Origin: Nostoc sp. ATCC 43529
Lineage (GTDB): Bacteria > Cyanobacteriota > Cyanobacteriia > Cyanobacteriales > Nostocaceae
Direction of reading: 5' to 3'
Assembly (NCBI GenBank): GCA_003326205.1
Contig: LWTK01000074.1
Location: 1-64,000, forward strand
DNA length: 64,000 bases
Part shown: positions 1-8,290 of the stretch, one piece after another
Position numbering within the stretch: the stretch's first letter is position 1
Layout of the letters: each line of letters starts with the position of its first letter
Notes under the pieces: generated by a model
What the model saw: only the letters and a program-made list of their open reading frames with translations
What the model was told of the DNA's origin: nothing
The model's database searches: none
Translations under genes and position numbers: made by a program

Positions 1-227
1 AAAGCAAAATCTAACCCTCCAATGACGAATTTTTCTCGTATTCGTTGCACTGTTGCAACATGCGCTCTAACTGTGTCAGCGATCGCTTGATCTGTTTCTC
101 CTTCCGAAGCCATCAGAAGAATGTTTGCACGGGTTATTGTTCTTGCCTTATGCTTACCTTTTTTAATTATCGATTGCAGTTGAGAAACTTCATCTTCATC
201 CAAGTCAACAATGTACTTTTTCGCCAT
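1..227 (-). CDS. IS630-type transposase, N-terminal part (cut by window edge)
   Basis: The minus strand reads from an ATG at 225-227 without a stop to the window edge, giving about 75 residues beginning MAKKYIVDLDEDE. It continues with a helix-turn-helix region (ARTITRANILLMASEG, then ETDQAIADTVRAHVATVQ) typical of the N-terminal DNA-binding part of IS630/Tc1-type transposases found in cyanobacteria. In this family the catalytic DDE domain follows, which would lie outside the window. Whether the element is intact cannot be judged. The outer end of the insertion sequence was not delimited; a repeated 9-mer GTCAGCATA at about 301-309 and 403-411 lies upstream and may belong to it. Confidence 0.8.
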   Translation of the reverse strand, partial: MAKKYIVDLDEDEVSQLQSIIKKGKHKARTITRANILLMASEGETDQAIADTVRAHVATVQRIREKFVIGGLDFA

Positions 228-698
228 GTTACACCCCATTTTTGGCTATTTTACCAATTAGAGGTTTTACTTAGCAAAGTTACCTTGGCAAACTACTAGT
301 GTCAGCATATTTCTTGCCCACTATGGTATTGCTTGAAAAACTTGTGTCGTAATTTAACCAAAGTGAGTCTGGTGCTGATCTTTGGGTTTGACCAAAACTA
401 TGTCAGCATAATAATTAGCTCACCTTGTTGCCCAACAATCTGAGCGGGCGATCGCATTGCTTGGTCGGCGGGCGGTCGCTCTCAATTTTTAGGCTGCTTT
501 TAGTAGATCAACTTCCGAATTGTTGTCTGATTTTCGCTTGTGGCTTTGGGATGCTTCTTTGGCTGAGTGAGCATTTAAGGCAGCTCCTTTGTCAATCACT
601 AATTTCTTTGGGCGTAAATTAAATATCAGGAGTCAGAAGTAGAAATTCTTCTGATTCCTAATTTTTTCTCTTCATTTATTCATTCACTAACTAAAACA
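228..698. other. Spacer without a convincing gene
   Basis: This 470-base stretch lies between the transposase start and a small hypothetical gene. It has one HIP1 site (about 448) and the repeated 9-mer GTCAGCATA. A short minus-strand reading frame (about 505-625, ending SEVDLLKAA) looks protein-like, but it has no clear start and no recognised family. It may be the remains of an older gene. Confidence 0.4.
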
Positions 699-959
699 AT
701 GGAACCGACAATATCAATTCCAAAGGGTTGGCAATACCCTCGTTTTACTTTTGGACAACGCACAGAACGGGGTCAAATTATCGGTATGAAGTATTACGAT
801 GAGGACACATATTTAGCTGACGAGTACAGTCAAGGGTGGCGTTACATTCTGCTAGCTGACAAAAATCGTGAAGACAGAAGGTGCGCTGGGTATGTATTGG
901 TTTATTCAGTGGTCTTATCGCAACCCACAGTTGATTATTATGTTGCAAAGATTTTTTGA
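699..959 (+). CDS. Small hypothetical protein (86 aa)
   Basis: An 86-residue frame starts with ATG (MEPTISIPKGWQYPRF) and ends 12 bases before the convergent DUF1822 gene. The N-terminal 65 residues (KGWQYPRFTFGQRT, then YYDEDTYLADEYSQGWRYILL) are rich in Tyr and Trp and look like a small soluble cyanobacterial protein; no domain is recognised. The last 20 residues become hydrophobic and may be a divergent tail. No Shine-Dalgarno sequence is obvious upstream. It is a stand-alone gene with no operon partner on its strand. The call rests on length, composition and absence of a better frame. Confidence 0.55.
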   Translation: MEPTISIPKGWQYPRFTFGQRTERGQIIGMKYYDEDTYLADEYSQGWRYILLADKNREDRRCAGYVLVYSVVLSQPTVDYYVAKIF

Positions 960-971
960 ATTGGTATAAGT

Positions 972-2126
972 TCAAAACCTTAAAATTTCTCGTTCGTAGC
1001 CTTCTGGTGTTGGTTCAATTTCCCAGACTAAGCCTTCTCCTGGCTCTAGTTCTACATCGACATAAAGCCGATCGCTCCCTTGTGTTGCTGTATCCTCATT
1101 ATTAATAAAGGGTTGCAAATCTTCGGTTAATAGTCTGAGTTTAAATCCAACTGGAATGGTTTCATCTGGATTGGCATTTTGCAATTCAAAGCGCCATACA
1201 TTCTCTGTTAAATTACCTCTAGCAAATACGCGCAACTCGCAGGTATAACCAGCGATCGCCAGCTGTCGCGACAAACATACATTTGATTCTTGGTTTTCTC
1301 GACTCCGCACGCCACTAGGAGCTAATTGCAACCTAGTCGTTCCCCAACCAAGTTGTTGGGCTAAATTTGATACTCCTGTTTGTAACCATTGTTGAATTGA
1401 CCACTGTGGCGATAATCCTTGGCGGCGTTCGTACAACTGCTGACGCCAGCCGCCATGTGCTAATAATGCTCCCCAAAGTTCAAAGGGAATGGCTAAACGC
1501 GGGAAAACTACCTCTGAATTACCCAGGCGTTCTAGTAAGTTTTCTGCCTGTGCTAATGGTAACTCTGGTAAAGGTGTCACCACTGCACGTAAAATTTCCT
1601 CTGGGCAAAGTTGACGAGTAATCCACAAGCCATTAATGTCTTTGATTAAGTCATTTTCATCTAAAGAGTAAGTGCGATCGCCCCCATCATAAACCCCTTT
1701 GGTTTTCAACTGACGATGAGTTGTGTATCCCCAAACACTCACCCAGCCACCATTAGGATTAACTTGAACTCCGATATAATAATCAGCAACCCAACTGGGA
1801 ATATCTACCCACTCCTGCGGTACGCGCAATTCTGCTGTGTCAATTGTTGTTGTCGGAATTAATACCAATCGAAACCCTTCACAAGCGATCGCACTTCCAT
1901 TCACAAATTCCCAAAAGCTAGGTAGTGCAGCTATTTGAGTCGAAAGTTTCGCAGTGGGAAATTGCTCCTCTCTCAACCAAGGTAAAAATGCTTCTAAGCA
2001 CATTTGGTTAACTGAGGCTCGCCAGCGTGCGCCGGATGTGGAAAAAGCTGCTGATTCCTGGATTTGAGATGATAGGGAAATTTCTAAGGTCAGCTGTTCG
2101 GGAATTGGGGATACATCAAAAGTCAT
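972..2126 (-). CDS. DUF1822 family protein, coupled to the upstream sigma factor
   Basis: This gives a 384-residue soluble protein from an ATG at 2124-2126 (MTFDVSPIPEQLTLEIS). A longer frame starts 19 codons earlier but lies inside the sigma gene. The N-terminus begins with a secretion-free, amphipathic region; the centre has WVDIPSWVADYYIGVQV and VWGYTTHRQL, which match the cyanobacteria-specific DUF1822 family. The C-terminal third is beta-rich and ends in PTPEGYEREILRF. Its start codon sits 2 bases after the stop of the sigma gene, so the two are very likely translated together. DUF1822 has no established biochemical role. Inference: it may be a partner or regulator of the sigma factor, such as an anti-sigma-like protein, because of the tight coupling. 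Confidence 0.8.
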   Translation of the reverse strand: MTFDVSPIPEQLTLEISLSSQIQESAAFSTSGARWRASVNQMCLEAFLPWLREEQFPTAKLSTQIAALPSFWEFVNGSAIACEGFRLVLIPTTTIDTAELRVPQEWVDIPSWVADYYIGVQVNPNGGWVSVWGYTTHRQLKTKGVYDGGDRTYSLDENDLIKDINGLWITRQLCPEEILRAVVTPLPELPLAQAENLLERLGNSEVVFPRLAIPFELWGALLAHGGWRQQLYERRQGLSPQWSIQQWLQTGVSNLAQQLGWGTTRLQLAPSGVRSRENQESNVCLSRQLAIAGYTCELRVFARGNLTENVWRFELQNANPDETIPVGFKLRLLTEDLQPFINNEDTATQGSDRLYVDVELEPGEGLVWEIEPTPEGYEREILRF

Positions 2127-2128
2127 TG

Positions 2129-3334
2129 TTAAGACTCCACTGGCGACGAGAGAATAATAGGGCGATAGTGAGCAATTAACCATTCTTCTAGAGAATTGCT
2201 CATACTGTCGATTACGTCAGATGTCACTGAAATATGCAGTGTTTTTTGGCTCCACTGGGCTAATTCCATTAGTAAAGTCTTTTTGATTTTAGTTAATTGC
2301 CGAGAAACTGTATATTGTTTGATTCCTAGCTGTAGGGCAATATCTTGCTGGGTTAATCCTTGCTTGTAGTAAGTTTGTAGAAGTGTTTGGGCTGCGGTAT
2401 CTAATTTTTCTAATGCATCGCTTAAAATTCGGTTGATTTCGGTAGTTCGCTGTGTTAAGTGTTCTCTTTCTTCTTGAATAATTGCTTCATTTAATACTGA
2501 TTCTTGAAAATCATTTGTCAGGCGATCGAGCAATTCACCTGTTTCTTGTCCGGGTAGGGGGACATCGAGGGAAACAGAGGCGGGATATTCATAGAAACGC
2601 ACGGCTTTAGCACTAGCAATTAACCAAGATTCTATATTTTCTGGAGTGCAGGTTGGATGAGAACTAGGCTGACTCAGGCGTTCAGTGTTGTAAAGCTTGG
2701 CGATCGCTTGTAATGTTGCATTATCTGGTTTGCTAAGTTTGTGAGCATTTGCAGCATTATTGGGTGCGTAAACTTGTAAGAAACAATTCCAAGCCAGAAC
2801 ATAACGCGCAATAATTTGCGATGGATAACCCCCCTGTTTGAGAGATTCCACTAATCGCTTTTGGCTGATTTTGTGCAGCAATCCCCAATCGCTACAAATA
2901 TCAACTTCTTGCTGCTGACGTAACAAATCTTTGATTAAATTACTAAAAGTAAATTCAGCGTAAATTTTCAAATTTGAACTTAATTGTGGGTTAAAGCCTC
3001 TAAGAACTTTATCAATGCGAGCGATCGCTGTTTGAAAAAAGTCGGCGATCGAATGTTGACTTAGTACATTCATCTTCATTTTTCTCGCAACCCAATAACA
3101 GACTTCCTGCAAATATGCTGTTATGTGAGCAACAGCGATCGGACTTGCCTGGGTTTGCCAAATACGATGCCAGTAAATAGCCCAAAAGGTTTCAGATTCT
3201 TGAAAAGAAGATTGTTCTAAACAATTTTGCATACTTCGCCGCAGTTTACTATCAGTAACCCAACGGTTAAAATTATCACCTTTGAACAGCACGAATGTGG
3301 AAAAAATTTCAATGATATGTTGTCTTGAATACAT
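2129..3334 (-). CDS. Sigma-70 family RNA polymerase sigma factor (non-housekeeping)
   Basis: A 401-residue protein starts at ATG 3332-3334. Residues about 310-375 carry a clear sigma region 4: LDTAAQTLLQTYYKQGLTQ followed by the helix-turn-helix QDIALQLGIKQYTVSRQLTKIKK. The region 2 part is much weaker and atypical, with an extended N-terminal helical section, so it is not a RpoD-like (group 1 or 2) factor. This architecture is seen in cyanobacterial sigma genes that precede DUF1822 genes. It is transcribed divergently from the CHAT-CHASE2 gene across a 465-base spacer. A role in extracytoplasmic or stress-responsive transcription is inferred from the context (membrane sensor, secreted DUF928 protein), not shown. 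Confidence 0.75.
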   Translation of the reverse strand: MYSRQHIIEIFSTFVLFKGDNFNRWVTDSKLRRSMQNCLEQSSFQESETFWAIYWHRIWQTQASPIAVAHITAYLQEVCYWVARKMKMNVLSQHSIADFFQTAIARIDKVLRGFNPQLSSNLKIYAEFTFSNLIKDLLRQQQEVDICSDWGLLHKISQKRLVESLKQGGYPSQIIARYVLAWNCFLQVYAPNNAANAHKLSKPDNATLQAIAKLYNTERLSQPSSHPTCTPENIESWLIASAKAVRFYEYPASVSLDVPLPGQETGELLDRLTNDFQESVLNEAIIQEEREHLTQRTTEINRILSDALEKLDTAAQTLLQTYYKQGLTQQDIALQLGIKQYTVSRQLTKIKKTLLMELAQWSQKTLHISVTSDVIDSMSNSLEEWLIAHYRPIILSSPVES

Positions 3335-3575
3335 ATAATTTTTGGTTTGATAAAAATAACTAATAAATTTAAAATACTTTCTTGTACCGATATTTTCCTG
3401 AAATTTAACCTCAACCCAACGTAATTTTCTTCTTAGCTGAACCCTGTTGCTTTATAGTAGAGTGCATTATGTCTATGTGAGATTCTTGAGAAAAAATGAT
3501 GTTTCTTGCATAAATATAATAATTGGAGATGATATCTAATGTGTGCCAAAGTTACATATTTTATGATTAAGACCG

Positions 3576-3610
3576 CCATTGGTCATTGGTCATTGGTCAT
3601 TGGTCATTTG
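3576..3610. repeat. Heptanucleotide tandem repeat (TCATTGG type)
   Basis: Four to five copies of a 7-mer (GTCATTG) stand in tandem in the sigma/CHAT intergenic region. This is the short tandemly repeated repetitive (STRR) class known from heterocystous cyanobacteria. Confidence 0.9.
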
Positions 3611-3649
3611 TTATTAAGGGAACTTCAATAAAATCAATGATTCAATCTC

Positions 3650-3704
3650 GTGGGGTGGGACGAAAAGCCCGCTCAGTTCACAGGACGGGCGAAACCCCAT
3701 CCCA
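3650..3704. repeat. Imperfect palindromic element
   Basis: TGGGGTGGGA pairs imperfectly with CCCCATCCCA, with an inner GCCCG/CGGGC stem. It could form a strong hairpin in the spacer between the divergent sigma and CHAT genes. The function is unknown; it may be a mobile palindrome. Confidence 0.6.
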
Positions 3705-3753
3705 CAATCAGAAATATTGGGATATTTTATTCCTGGGAAATCCCTAATCAATA

Positions 3754-3804
3754 GCAAATGACAAATGACCAATGACAAATGACTAATGACTAATGACTAA
3801 TGAC
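3754..3804. repeat. Heptanucleotide repeat (TAATGAC/CAAATGA) running into the CHAT start codon
   Basis: About seven degenerate copies of ATGACTA/ATGACAA stand in tandem. The last copy supplies the ATG of the CHAT-CHASE2 gene at 3800, leaving several alternative ATGs just upstream and no Shine-Dalgarno sequence. Confidence 0.85.
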
Positions 3805-6223
3805 TAAATTGGTAGTTTTAAAATTTGGTAAAGGTAGCTTTGAGGCTGGGTTTCCAGTTACTCTCCAAATTGGAGAAGAAAATAGCCGTGCTGAAACTGA
3901 AGTTATCGGCGAACTACCGCCAGACGAAGAATTACCGCTAAATTTTAATTGTTGGCAAACGATTTATCGAAACCTAGATTTTTCTGCTCGTCCCAAAGGA
4001 CTGCCAAAACTCCAGAAAGTAATTTCAACCGATGGAGAGTGTTTACAAGTAGCACAAAAATTACGCGATCGCCTGAATCAATGGCTGCAATCACAAACCT
4101 TTCGCAATATCCGCGAGAAGTGGCTCGAAAAACTTCAGAAACATGACCAAATTCGAGTAATTTTACAAACTGAAGATTATCAACTTCAAAAGCTTCCTTG
4201 GCATCTTTGGGAGTTAATAGAACGCTATCCAAATGCAGAAATCGCTTTAGCTGCCCCTAGCTATGAAAAAGTTAGCTTTTTGCCAAAATCGGCGACAAAA
4301 GTTAAAATTTTAGCATTATTAGGTGATAGTCATGGAGTCGATATAGCTACAGATCGTCAACTTTTAGAACAACTACCTGATACAAACATTCACTTTCTTG
4401 TAGAGCCATCTTGTGAAGATTTAACGGATAATTTATGGCAACAAAATTGGGATATTCTTTTTTTTGCAGGACACAGTTCAAGCCACAGTACAGGAGAAAC
4501 AGGCCAAATTTATATTAACCAAACAGAGAGTTTGACAATTAGTCAATTAAAGTATGCTTTGAAGCAAGCCGTTGAGCGCGGTTTAAAGTTAGCAATCTTT
4601 AACTCCTGTGATGGCTTAGGACTCGCAAGGGAATTTGCTTCTTTGCAGATTCCGCAGTTGATTATAATGCGCGAACCCGTTCCAGATCGGGTAGCGCAAA
4701 CATTTCTCAAACATTTCTTACAAGCATATTCTCAAGGCCAATCTCTTTATCTTGCAGTCCGTATTGCCAGAGAACGACTGCAAGGTTTAGACGGACAATT
4801 TCCCTGCGCCAGTTGGCTACCTGTGATTTACCAAAATCTTGCAGAGATACCGCCAAGTTGGGATGAGTTGGGTATCGGAAGAGGACAAGGGGAAAGATTT
4901 GTCTCCCCATCTCCCTCAATTCCTAGTTTTGTTGAAAATTCAACAAACAAAGCCAAACGCTCAAAATTTCATCTTCTTTGGCTCATCTTTATAAGTTTAA
5001 TAACTGGTGGTTTAGTTGTGAGCGTGCGATATCTGGGAATGCTGCAAAAAATGGAGTTGCAAGCATTTGATAGATTGCAGGAATTACGCCCAGATGAAGA
5101 ACCTGAGTCTCGGTTGTTAGTTGTGACAATTACTGAAGAAGATGTGCAATCACAGTCTCAAGAAAGACCTCAAGGTTCTCTTTCAGATGAATCTTTATTG
5201 AAGTTATTGAAAAAATTAGAAGCCTATCAACCGCGAGTAATTGGATTAGATATTTACCGCGATCGCTCTGTCAAATCAGACTTACCAGAACTACAAAAAT
5301 ATCTGTATAATAACAAACATTTAGTTTCAGTCTGCCGAGTTAGCGATCCTTTATCCGAGCATCCTGGAATTAAACCTCCTCCAGAAATATCGCTAGAACG
5401 TTTGGGTTTTAGTGATTTGGTACTCGATCCTGATAACATTGTCCGTCGCCATTTACTAGCATTAACTCCACCCCCTTCTTCACCTTGCAAAGCTTCGTAT
5501 AGTTTCAGCGTTCAATTAGCATTGCGTTACTTGGCTGCTAATAATATCTCTCTCAAATTTACGAGCGATGGTGCTTGGAAACTGGGCGAAACTACTTTTA
5601 AACCGCTAACAGCACACACAGGAGGATACCAAGGAATTGATGCTTCGGGACACCAAATTTTATTAAATTACCGTTCTCATCGTTCGCTAAAAACATTTGT
5701 GCCGCAGGTAACGCTAACAGAGGTAGTAACAGGAAAAGTTAACGCTAGCACAATCAAAAACAGAATTGTTCTAATTGGTACAACAGCCCAAAGCTTTCAA
5801 GATTATTCATCCACACCTTACATTACAAGTGAACGTAGCATCGAAAAAATACCAGGTGTTGTCTTGCAAGCACAAATGATTAGTCAATTATTGAGTGCGG
5901 TTCTTGATGAGCGATCGCTGTTATCAACTTGGTATCTTTGGCAAGAAATTATCTGGATTTTAGCATGGTCAGTAACAGCCAGCTTACTAGTTTACTACAT
6001 CGAACGGCTATTTTATTTAACTATTTTAACTGGAATTGCAATTGCCAGTCTCTACGGAATATGCCTGATATTTTTAATTAAGTGGAGTATTTGGATACCC
6101 TTTGTTCCCCCGATTATCAGCTTTATGATTACTATGATTGTTACTGCTTATTTTATGAAGAATTATCTAAATTTATCGAAACCTGCACAGATTTTCGTGA
6201 TTACTAAAAACAGAGATGAATAA
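3800..6223 (+). CDS. CHAT protease domain fused to CHASE2 sensor domain, membrane protein
   Basis: An 807-residue protein. Residues about 130-350 form a CHAT (caspase-like) domain with the expected dyad visible as His225 in FAGHSSSH and Cys270 in FNSCDGLGLA, so it should be an active cysteine protease. A transmembrane segment follows at about 390-412 (LLWLIFISLITGGLVVS), then a CHASE2 domain (KMELQAFDRLQELRPDEE ... VVTITEEDVQ) to about residue 690, and three C-terminal transmembrane helices ending near residue 790. CHASE2 is an extracytoplasmic sensor domain normally found on histidine kinases, cyclases and Ser/Thr kinases; here it is linked to a cytoplasmic protease. The DUF928 gene follows after 19 bases, so they form an operon. 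The start lies in a heptamer array. The ligand and substrate are unknown. Confidence 0.9.
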   Translation: MTKLVVLKFGKGSFEAGFPVTLQIGEENSRAETEVIGELPPDEELPLNFNCWQTIYRNLDFSARPKGLPKLQKVISTDGECLQVAQKLRDRLNQWLQSQTFRNIREKWLEKLQKHDQIRVILQTEDYQLQKLPWHLWELIERYPNAEIALAAPSYEKVSFLPKSATKVKILALLGDSHGVDIATDRQLLEQLPDTNIHFLVEPSCEDLTDNLWQQNWDILFFAGHSSSHSTGETGQIYINQTESLTISQLKYALKQAVERGLKLAIFNSCDGLGLAREFASLQIPQLIIMREPVPDRVAQTFLKHFLQAYSQGQSLYLAVRIARERLQGLDGQFPCASWLPVIYQNLAEIPPSWDELGIGRGQGERFVSPSPSIPSFVENSTNKAKRSKFHLLWLIFISLITGGLVVSVRYLGMLQKMELQAFDRLQELRPDEEPESRLLVVTITEEDVQSQSQERPQGSLSDESLLKLLKKLEAYQPRVIGLDIYRDRSVKSDLPELQKYLYNNKHLVSVCRVSDPLSEHPGIKPPPEISLERLGFSDLVLDPDNIVRRHLLALTPPPSSPCKASYSFSVQLALRYLAANNISLKFTSDGAWKLGETTFKPLTAHTGGYQGIDASGHQILLNYRSHRSLKTFVPQVTLTEVVTGKVNASTIKNRIVLIGTTAQSFQDYSSTPYITSERSIEKIPGVVLQAQMISQLLSAVLDERSLLSTWYLWQEIIWILAWSVTASLLVYYIERLFYLTILTGIAIASLYGICLIFLIKWSIWIPFVPPIISFMITMIVTAYFMKNYLNLSKPAQIFVITKNRDE

Positions 6224-6242
6224 ACGTTGGTAAAAATTACAA

Positions 6243-7034
6243 ATGAAACAATTTCTTCGGCGGCTAACTTCAATTACTACATTGATCATTTTGATGAGTT
6301 ACCTGAATACTTCCCTAGCACTAGCAGAAAAATCCAACCCAATTAATTTTAATCCACCTCCCCCACCAGCCGATCGCGGCGCACCTGGAAACCGAGGAGA
6401 AGGAGCTTCACGGGGACAGTGTACTCAATCTGGTGTACCTTTAACTGCTCTCGTACCTAGCTACGAACAGCAATTGCAACAAGGCACAAATCAAACAGTT
6501 ACCATTACGGAAGTGTGGGGATTAACTAGTAAAGAACAGCCTAGCTTTTGGTTTTATATTCCTTATGAAAAATCTTCTATTAAAACCATTGAGTTTGTTT
6601 TACAAACTGATAACGATACAACAATTTATCGCCAAAATATCACAGCACCTCCAGCACCTGGGATTGTGCGAGTGAAATTGGAAAATCAAAAGAGTATTCT
6701 AGAAGCTAACAAACCTTATCATTGGTTTTTTAAGGTTAGAGTTGCTTGTGACTCTCAACCAGCAACATTAAATTATGTAGAAGGCTGGGTGCAGCGCGTA
6801 AATTTAGATGCCTCATTACGCGAACAACTGAATAAATCTTCGCCACGTCAGCAAGCAGCAATTTACGCAAAAAATGGCATTTGGTTCGATGCTTTGACAA
6901 GCATAGCCGAACTCCGTTTGGCAAATTTAGATGATTCACAACTGACTGAAGATTGGAAATATCTACTCCAAGTAGTTAAACTAGAAAAACTGGCAACAAA
7001 AGTTTTAATTGGAACTAATCAATCTAAAATCTGA
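6243..7034 (+). CDS. DUF928 secreted protein
   Basis: A 263-residue protein with an N-terminal signal peptide (MKQFLRRLTSITTLIILMSY, cleavage probably after ALA at about residue 28) and a proline/glycine-rich stretch after it (NPPPPPADRGAPGNRGEGASRG). The body contains ALVPSYE, VTITEVWGLTSKEQPSFWFYIP and a charged C-terminal helical part, matching the cyanobacterial DUF928 family. It is exported to the periplasm or the cell surface. It lies 19 bases after the CHAT-CHASE2 gene, whose CHASE2 domain would also face the periplasm, so a direct contact is a reasonable inference. The family has no known biochemical function. Confidence 0.85.
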   Translation: MKQFLRRLTSITTLIILMSYLNTSLALAEKSNPINFNPPPPPADRGAPGNRGEGASRGQCTQSGVPLTALVPSYEQQLQQGTNQTVTITEVWGLTSKEQPSFWFYIPYEKSSIKTIEFVLQTDNDTTIYRQNITAPPAPGIVRVKLENQKSILEANKPYHWFFKVRVACDSQPATLNYVEGWVQRVNLDASLREQLNKSSPRQQAAIYAKNGIWFDALTSIAELRLANLDDSQLTEDWKYLLQVVKLEKLATKVLIGTNQSKI

Positions 7035-7266
7035 CATCCAAAATAATCTGATTGCAAGAGCGATCGCTAATTGCTAATTCCAGTAATTTGATTATAAAAT
7101 AATATTTTTTAGCGCAAAAAGCAATTTCAAATTTACTTTTTTAGCAACGCGATCGCAGTCATATTCAGTTGTGTTAGACTAACTCGATACTGAATATAGT
7201 AATCGAAGCATAGTTTAGCAACATAAACTGAGCGCAAAACCCCGACAAACAGACACTTTCAACGCT

Positions 7267-7336
7267 ATTGCCTATTGCCCATTGCCCATTGCCCATTTGC
7301 CTATTGCCTATTGCCTATTGCCTATTGCCTATTCCC
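7267..7336. repeat. Heptanucleotide tandem repeat (GCCTATT/GCCCATT)
   Basis: About nine copies of TTGCCYA in tandem lie downstream of the DUF928 gene and just downstream of the convergent small gene. The surrounding 7035-7344 spacer contains two HIP1-like sites and no gene. Confidence 0.9.
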
Positions 7337-7344
7337 TGCTATTA

Positions 7345-7722
7345 TTAACTAGTTAACCAATAAAGCTGATATTCTTCGATTAAAAACGTTCCACTCTTAG
7401 AAGACATCTTAAAAAAGAAGTAATAATCTCCTGATTCCCAAATACTAAATTCTTGCTCTTGTTCCTGAACCTTAGTTGTAGAGCCACCGTTGGGAATCGT
7501 CATGTTAGCAATCTGTGTTTCAGTCTGTGCATTCATCAAAATAATTTCCAGCAAACAGAAATCGTTGAGTTCAGCAGAATAACGAACCTTGAATCGAATT
7601 CTACCTCCATCTCTAAGGGTTTTTTGAATAAAAAACTTTTCCGTTTTCACGTGATTCCCAGACAGTTGAATACCTTTACCTTGTGTTAATGTTTGAGTTT
7701 TTCTATGGTTTAATGAAGTCAT
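7345..7722 (-). CDS. Hypothetical small protein (125 aa)
   Basis: A 125-residue soluble protein with ATG at 7720-7722 and a good Shine-Dalgarno GAGGAG about 8 bases upstream (7731-7736), which supports a real gene and this start. The protein is beta-strand-like (GRIRFKVRYSAELNDFCLLEI, split by NAQTETQIANMTIPNGG) and ends in EEYQLYWLTS; it resembles a compact beta-sandwich. No signal peptide and no recognised family. It faces the DUF928 gene tail-to-tail across a heptamer array and is followed upstream by a 570-base spacer. Function unknown. Confidence 0.65.
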   Translation of the reverse strand: MTSLNHRKTQTLTQGKGIQLSGNHVKTEKFFIQKTLRDGGRIRFKVRYSAELNDFCLLEIILMNAQTETQIANMTIPNGGSTTKVQEQEQEFSIWESGDYYFFFKMSSKSGTFLIEEYQLYWLTS

Positions 7723-8005
7723 AATTTTTACTCCTCAAAAAAGAAATTCACTTGAAGAATAGCGCTCCTATGGAATTTGTGAACTTAGTTTCAAGGTAAT
7801 CAATAGGCAAGACATATCGTCACAACAGGTAAACATTAACTACCTGTCGTTTACTACCTTAATACCTATATAATTTGTTCCCAAATCAAATCGGATTCCT
7901 GTAATTGGGATGCCGATAAATGCCTTTTGTTTTGCTAATTTTTTATCTTCTCATCATTGCCAATAAAACGCAATGCCAGTTACAACACTAAAAAAATAGT
8001 CAAAA

Positions 8006-8041
8006 AGACAGTTAAGACAGTTAAGACAGTTAAGACAGTTA
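8006..8041. repeat. Four perfect 9-bp tandem repeats (AGACAGTTA)
   Basis: Four head-to-tail copies of the 9-mer AGACAGTTA lie in the 7723-8290 spacer between the divergent small gene and the AAA-like ATPase. The unit is 9 bp, unlike the heptamers elsewhere in the window. The rest of the spacer is AT-rich with no gene seen. Confidence 0.9.
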
Positions 8042-8290
8042 AGGCATAAATGGATGATTTGCTAATTACCAATGTGGTTAATTGTCAAGACAAAATAGGC
8101 AGATCTTTTTGCTAAATTTATATAGCAATGAAAGATTTTTAGGAAAGAACTTTGGTTAGCAAATAGTATATTTTCTGAGGCAAAGTAAGAGATACTACTA
8201 AAGTTATTGGCAAAAATATTTATAATTATTTAATGATTTTAGCTCAAAGCTAAATTATTAAATAAAGGAATAGGGACTGAGGGAGGAGAG

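Noticed and set aside
3217..3414. 65-residue minus frame overlapping the sigma gene start
   Set aside because: It overlaps the 5' end of the sigma gene in another frame and extends into the AT-rich spacer; no family or ribosome site.
7267..7336. Possible CRISPR-like array
   Set aside because: The unit is 7 bp without spacers; it is a heptanucleotide tandem repeat.
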